Below, piece by piece: positions 32,348 to 36,191 of a stretch of 36,191 nt of DNA. The translations under genes and the position numbers were made by a program. Numbering within the stretch: the first letter of the stretch is position 1; every line of letters starts with the position of its first letter. The notes under the pieces are model-generated. The model saw nothing but the letters and a program-made list of their open reading frames with translations. It was not told the DNA's origin and made no database searches. The stretch is from a bacterium (GTDB taxonomy: Bacteria > Caldisericota > Caldisericia > UBA6126). Location of the stretch: NCBI GenBank assembly GCA_021372585.1, contig JAJFUD010000088.1, positions 1 to 36,191 of the forward strand. Direction: 5' to 3'.

Positions 32348-32923
32348 TTAAGTATGTCCTGGTTCATTGGTTTCCCCTTTTGGTTTTTTTTGAAGTTGTT
32401 TGGGGTGAACCGGATCACAAATATCACATCCCTGGCAGTTTATTTTTCCAAATTTTATCTGGAAAAATCCCATCACAATCGCAATAATAATAATATAAGG
32501 GAAACTTTTTAGGATGGCAATAAAATCTGATTTTTTGGGGGAAAGAAAAAAAGCAAAAAAGATTAACGCCAGGAATGCAGAAATCGAAGAAACGATCACC
32601 AAAACAAAACGGTTCATTCTATTTCTGAAAATGGTCAGCACAAGCACAAAGATCGCACTGACAGGAATAGAAGTGTAATTTAGGAAACACGGCACGACAA
32701 AAGCATAGAGAAGAGAGCTGATGACCGAAATATAGAATAATTGTCGCTGGTTGAGATGATACTGGCTCGTTATGAAGGATAGAAACAATACAGGTCTGAT
32801 TAAGCATCCAAGAAATGGCAACAAAGTATCCACGATGGGACCGGTGAGAATATAAAAAACAAATCCAACAGCACCGAACAATGCAATTCTGGTTAATTCG
32901 TTCAAAGTGATCTGTGATTTCAT
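32348..32923 (-). CDS. unrecognised membrane protein with C-terminal CxxCxxC motif
   Basis: This 191-residue protein has about five or six transmembrane helices (residues about 10-155). A cytoplasmic-looking tail follows with the cysteine cluster N-C-Q-G-C-D-I-C-D (about 164-172) and a Pro/Lys-rich end. The cluster could hold a metal or Fe-S centre. The overall shape recalls small transporter S-components, but I do not recognise the family. Its ATG overlaps the upstream stop as ATGA, so it is coupled to the rhodanese-like protein. Confidence 0.55.
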   Translation of the reverse strand: MKSQITLNELTRIALFGAVGFVFYILTGPIVDTLLPFLGCLIRPVLFLSFITSQYHLNQRQLFYISVISSLLYAFVVPCFLNYTSIPVSAIFVLVLTIFRNRMNRFVLVIVSSISAFLALIFFAFFLSPKKSDFIAILKSFPYIIIIAIVMGFFQIKFGKINCQGCDICDPVHPKQLQKKPKGETNEPGHT

Positions 32924-33600
32924 GGTGTTGTGGAGCCTTTGCTATTAGTCTTCAGCAGAGTCATAACTCGGTATACTCTTTTATATCCATTTCGAACTAA
33001 GGTTTCAGAGGCGATTTTGGTTTCCAGATAACTGGAACCCAGTACAAAAATGGAGTCATCTTTAGGATATTGGTCTAAATGGTTTACCAGATCAAAAAGA
33101 GAAATGACGTGAAAAGGTACCGGTAAATTCGGGCTAACATCGATGGTTTCCTGAATGAGAATGAAATGTTTTTTTAGATCAGGTTGATTGTTTAACAATG
33201 AGTACATGCCCGACAGCGAGAGCTGTTTTGGATAAAAATAAGGTTCTGTTTGGTCTTCTTCACAGGGCTCTGTTTCGTAGCAGGAAGAACAATTCACTGA
33301 GAGCGGATATCTTGGGTTAAAATACAGCAATAAATTGTTTGAAAATGGATAGCTGGAAACATGATTCAGAAATGAGGTTATACTTGAATCAAACCAAGTG
33401 ATTTCTGTGCCGGGATCTAAAAAAGTGTTTTTGGTTTCTTGTCGGATAATGGTTTGTAACTCATCAGGATTTGGACAAGAGTTGTATAGGTCATTGGACC
33501 TGGCGCTTCGAAGAAACATTAAAAAAACAATCAGGATAAAAACAAACAGAACAACTAAATCAGAAAACACTACTCGCTTTTTCGAATTATTGGTTACCAT
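32920..33600 (-). CDS. membrane-anchored protein with rhodanese-like C-terminus
   Basis: This protein has about 226 residues. An N-terminal anchor (about residues 12-29) is followed by an extracytoplasmic region with a C-S-S-C...C pattern (about 105-115). The C-terminal part looks like the last half of a rhodanese domain (H-V-I-S-L-F-D-L-V-N-H-L, then S-I-F-V-L-G-S-S-Y-L-E-T, then L-V-R-N-G-Y-K-R-V-Y-R-V). The usual active-site cysteine of the C-x-S-G loop is absent (L-G-S-S-Y), so sulfur transfer is unlikely. The start may be ATG 33600, or an in-frame TTG (33603) 7 nt from GGAGG. That GGAGG lies in a hairpin stem (33609-33653). It is translated coupled to the next membrane protein. Confidence 0.55.
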   Translation of the reverse strand: MVTNNSKKRVVFSDLVVLFVFILIVFLMFLRSARSNDLYNSCPNPDELQTIIRQETKNTFLDPGTEITWFDSSITSFLNHVSSYPFSNNLLLYFNPRYPLSVNCSSCYETEPCEEDQTEPYFYPKQLSLSGMYSLLNNQPDLKKHFILIQETIDVSPNLPVPFHVISLFDLVNHLDQYPKDDSIFVLGSSYLETKIASETLVRNGYKRVYRVMTLLKTNSKGSTTP

Positions 33601-33605
33601 CAATG

Positions 33606-33653
33606 AAAAACCTCCGCACCTTTACAAGTAAACTGCATAAAAGCGCAGAGGTT
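33606..33653 (-). terminator. hairpin that may end the NHL gene and hide the next ribosome-binding site
   Basis: On the minus strand, 33653-33645 pairs with 33617-33609 (9 bp with one G-U) around a 27-nt loop and is followed by a short U run (33610-33606). The 3' arm contains the GGAGG (33615-33611) of the downstream gene. It could be a partial terminator, a translational switch, or both. Confidence 0.45.
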
Positions 33654-33677
33654 CAAATTTCTAATGTATTCTAGTCT

Positions 33678-35057
33678 CTATTGGGGATAGATAACCGTAA
33701 CCGCTCCGGCACCGTACCGTAAATCTTTGGGATTCCAGTCCACTTTAGCCCCTAAGGCTTCGGAAACAAAACGAATCGGGACGAAAGTTCTGCCTTTTTT
33801 AATCATAGGCGGAACGTCCAATTTTACTGTTTTTCCGTTTACTTTCGCTTCTAATTTGCCTATCCATAATTCAACTGTTTTGGAGCCGAGTCTGATGGTA
33901 ATTTTTTGAGTTTTTGGTTCCCACTCTACTTTTGCGCCTAATCCCTCGGAGATCGCGCGAATAGGGACCAGAGTTCTTCCGGACTGAATAAACGGTGGGA
34001 CGTCGATCGCTTTGACGACATCGTTGACTGTCATAATGTATTTGTTGATGAAGACACGAACGATTTGTCTGACAGTTTCCTGAGGGGTAATCAGGTTTTT
34101 AATGGTTAGTACATTTTTTCCGGATTGGTCAAATTTGAAAGCCTGGTTCAATTCAATATCCGTTACCCAGATGAAGTTATCTGCATCAATGGTCATGGCG
34201 GAAGGTTTTTTCATCCCGGTCAGGTTGATCGCTTTCAGGAATTTCCCGTCAGGAGAGAACATATGCACTTTCAAGTTCCCTCTGTCTAAAACATACAACT
34301 TATTACCTTGACTGGCAAGGAAATCTACACCGACATCACAAGGTTGGTTAAAATTATTCTTGATCTCTTTCAGGAAGTTCCCTTTCAAATCATAAGAAGT
34401 GATTCTGTTATTACCGGTATCTGCCACCCATAAAATGGATTTTTTATCATAAGTCATGCCTTCTGGAAGATTTAATGCACCAGCACCTGATCCGGCTCCG
34501 CCAAAATCTCTAACCCAGGTGCCATCACGTGGGTCCTTGATACCTCCCGGTGGTGGAGTCCAATGGGAGACTTTGCTTCCTTTTCTGTCTAGCAAGGCTT
34601 GAGACTTTATTTCATCCACTTCAGTCATCGCAACGTCCCACATCTCAACCAGCTGACCTTTTGCATTACCTGGATTACCGTTTTTGTGATGGGTATGACC
34701 ATTCAGTTCGTAAATATAAGAATGACCGGTGATCGCATCTGCAACGCCGATTACGTCGGTTAAGCGACAGGTTACGATATCCACCACTTTTTTCAGAACC
34801 CATTTTTCACCGCTGGCGTGAGTAGAGGTGGTTGGAATAATAACGCTGAGAAATAATCCGTCATTGGTATATTTAATCACGCGGTTTTTGACGGGATCTG
34901 CCACGTAAATATAGTAACCGAAAGAATTCGTATAAATACCGATCTTTTCTGCTACAGCTGCTTTTAAGTCTGATTTCGGTTTAACTGTAGTAAAGCTTAG
35001 CAGCAAGCCAATTACCGTAATGGACATAATGATTTTTCTGTTATGAAGTAACTTCAT
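33678..35057 (-). CDS. secreted NHL-propeller protein with stalk domain
   Basis: This 459-residue protein has a signal peptide (about residues 10-33) and NHL-type repeats (about 35-320; for example I-Y-V-A-D-P-V-K-N-R-V-I-K-Y and L-W-V-A-D-T-G-N-N-R-I-T-S-Y). A stalk domain follows (about 335-459) with two G-R-T-(L/F)-V-P-I-R motifs. It is the third stalk protein in the window and the shortest. It follows the heme lipoprotein gene by 28 bp with no terminator between, so both are probably co-transcribed. A surface-exposed partner or scaffold for that lipoprotein is a plausible guess. Confidence 0.85.
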   Translation of the reverse strand: MKLLHNRKIIMSITVIGLLLSFTTVKPKSDLKAAVAEKIGIYTNSFGYYIYVADPVKNRVIKYTNDGLFLSVIIPTTSTHASGEKWVLKKVVDIVTCRLTDVIGVADAITGHSYIYELNGHTHHKNGNPGNAKGQLVEMWDVAMTEVDEIKSQALLDRKGSKVSHWTPPPGGIKDPRDGTWVRDFGGAGSGAGALNLPEGMTYDKKSILWVADTGNNRITSYDLKGNFLKEIKNNFNQPCDVGVDFLASQGNKLYVLDRGNLKVHMFSPDGKFLKAINLTGMKKPSAMTIDADNFIWVTDIELNQAFKFDQSGKNVLTIKNLITPQETVRQIVRVFINKYIMTVNDVVKAIDVPPFIQSGRTLVPIRAISEGLGAKVEWEPKTQKITIRLGSKTVELWIGKLEAKVNGKTVKLDVPPMIKKGRTFVPIRFVSEALGAKVDWNPKDLRYGAGAVTVIYPQ

Positions 35058-35085
35058 AAGGGTAAACTCCTTTACTTAAATTAAT

Positions 35086-36078
35086 CTATTCTGCAGCCGC
35101 ATTCTTACCAACTAATCGTAGCGTAGCGCCAACTAACATGGTAAGATGGCTATCTCGGTCATTGTTCTGATGGAACGAAGCTCCGAACAAAATATCTTTC
35201 CATCCATTTTCTTCGACTTCAAATGAATATAAATCATCTTTGTTGGATGGGAATCTGGGTCTGGCAAGCTCGAGAATGTAAGTAGCGCCGTCAATGTTTC
35301 CTTTTGCTTTAATAATACCGGCATCTCCGGAAGCAGGCGTGTCAGTTATGATGTATAGAGGAGCTTTGTCTCCGGTAATTTGATCCTTTGGAGCGTATTC
35401 GGTTTCAGAAATGTTATGAATAAATCCATATTCACCGGGAAGCTGTTTCCAGGTGATTTTGTTGTTGAAATAGGCATCATCAGAAGTCACCCCGTCCGGT
35501 AAGGGTTCGATCACATAACTGGCCATGATCCCTTTTTGGTCGGTAACGCCCGGGTTCCACACCCATAATTCTGCATAATCTCCGGCGGTTTCAGGGGCCA
35601 TGTATCTGCGGTCCACATCGTCTGCCTGGTCATGGCACAAGGTTGTGCAGCCGGTTGTGGCAAAATCTGTAATACGGTTAACATCCCAAATCATGGAAAA
35701 ACCATCTGAAACAAATTCCCAAGTCCATTTGCCGTCTTTTTTGACCCAGGATCCGGTCGAGCTCATTGGCTCTCCATCGGCATCAAGCCATTTCACGAGA
35801 AAATAAATATTCTCGTCGTCATAGCTGGTCTTGACTTCAAATGTCTGTCCGTCTTCAATGGCGATAGTGGTGGGTTCCATGGTGGTCCACAATTCATCCG
35901 TGTCCAAACCGTCTAAAGCGGGTTTTAACTCTGAATACCGTGACTCAACAACCTCTGCAGTCTGATTTTCCGGTTTTTTTGATCCGGTATTACCACCCTT
36001 GCTACAATTTAGGTTTGAGAGAGACATCAAAACTAAGCCGGTGATTAAAAAGAAAATAAAACTACTTTTTTTAGACAT
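35086..36078 (-). CDS. c-heme lipoprotein of the ethylbenzene dehydrogenase-related family
   Basis: This 330-residue protein has an N-terminal signal ending in L-S-N-L-N-C25, consistent with a lipoprotein although the lipobox is atypical. A Gly/Lys/Pro-rich linker follows. The domain starting at L-D-G-L-D-T-D-E-L-W resembles the heme-binding gamma-subunit-like domain of ethylbenzene dehydrogenase. It contains C144-T-T-L-C148-H149, a CxxxCH c-type heme motif seen in related proteins. The function would be electron transfer outside the membrane. AAGGGGA precedes the ATG. No dehydrogenase catalytic subunit is in the window. Confidence 0.85.
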   Translation of the reverse strand: MSKKSSFIFFLITGLVLMSLSNLNCSKGGNTGSKKPENQTAEVVESRYSELKPALDGLDTDELWTTMEPTTIAIEDGQTFEVKTSYDDENIYFLVKWLDADGEPMSSTGSWVKKDGKWTWEFVSDGFSMIWDVNRITDFATTGCTTLCHDQADDVDRRYMAPETAGDYAELWVWNPGVTDQKGIMASYVIEPLPDGVTSDDAYFNNKITWKQLPGEYGFIHNISETEYAPKDQITGDKAPLYIITDTPASGDAGIIKAKGNIDGATYILELARPRFPSNKDDLYSFEVEENGWKDILFGASFHQNNDRDSHLTMLVGATLRLVGKNAAAE

Positions 36079-36146
36079 TTACAATTCCCCTTTCATCAAA
36101 TCAAATAAGAACGTTTTGTAATTAAGTTCATTTTCTTATATTAACG

Positions 36147-36191
36147 CTAACCGGTATAAACGAGTTCAATTCTACCTTCTACTTCACGGTC
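36147..36191 (-). CDS. possible 3' end of a CDS cut by the window edge
   Basis: The minus-strand frame from the window edge reads D-R-E-V-E-G-R-I-E-L-V-Y-T-G and then TAG at 36149-36147. The residue composition looks coding. It would be the gene upstream of the heme lipoprotein, 68 bp away. Too short to identify. Confidence 0.35.
   Translation of the reverse strand, partial: DREVEGRIELVYTG

Overview
The window is low in G+C and dense with genes. It looks like a chromosome segment of an anaerobic bacterium. A 2-oxoacid:ferredoxin oxidoreductase points to anaerobic metabolism. Several secreted proteins end in the 'stalk' (copper amine oxidase N-terminal-like) domain, which is common in Clostridia-like Firmicutes and in Caldisericota/Atribacterota-type lineages. 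The order rpsB-tsf-pyrH-frr-uppS-cdsA-dxr-rseP is the standard bacterial one. I cannot place the organism to phylum from sequence alone. TTG starts (rpsB, kdpD, cdsA) are frequent. Three genes appear to be transcribed without a leader.

Layout. (1) 1-1200: a hicBA toxin-antitoxin module between two 28-bp near-identical direct repeats, then a gene-poor stretch with remnants of small ORFs. (2) 1197-6667 (minus): a two-gene operon for very large secreted beta-propeller proteins (one with seven SBBP repeats), both ending in stalk domains. (3) 7048-12983 (plus): a potassium module made of a 37-residue membrane microprotein, TrkH, a membrane-anchored OB-fold-like protein, a zinc-ribbon membrane peptide, and the KdpD/KdpE sensor-regulator pair. 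Two promoters in this module share a four-site element with identical geometry. I propose it as the KdpE-type operator. (4) 13169-15465: a COG2426 membrane protein, a PIF1-like helicase and a PrcB-domain protein. (5) 15470-22060: the rpsB to rseP housekeeping operon, preceded by a leader RNA that can fold as a pseudoknot and closed by a strong terminator. (6) 22124-30896 (minus): a solitary AAA ATPase of the DUF234 group, a class II aldolase, a peptidase T-like enzyme, the three-subunit 2-oxoacid:ferredoxin oxidoreductase and a secreted subtilisin-like protease. (7) 30943-36191: a calcineurin-like phosphoesterase (plus), then a minus-strand series with a c-heme lipoprotein of the ethylbenzene dehydrogenase-related family, an NHL/stalk protein, a membrane-anchored rhodanese-like protein, a cysteine-bearing membrane protein and YqeY.

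How the genes fit together. The most coherent system is the K+ locus. KdpD/KdpE would sense K+ limitation or turgor. KdpE would bind the shared element upstream of both the TrkH unit and the zinc-ribbon unit that precedes kdpDE, driving uptake through TrkH and autoregulating the sensor. No kdpFABC genes are in the window, so the two-component system seems wired to a Trk/Ktr-type channel, with the microprotein in the position KdpF holds in kdp operons. The second theme is cell-surface biology: three propeller-plus-stalk proteins, a secreted protease, and a heme lipoprotein encoded next to one of the stalk proteins.
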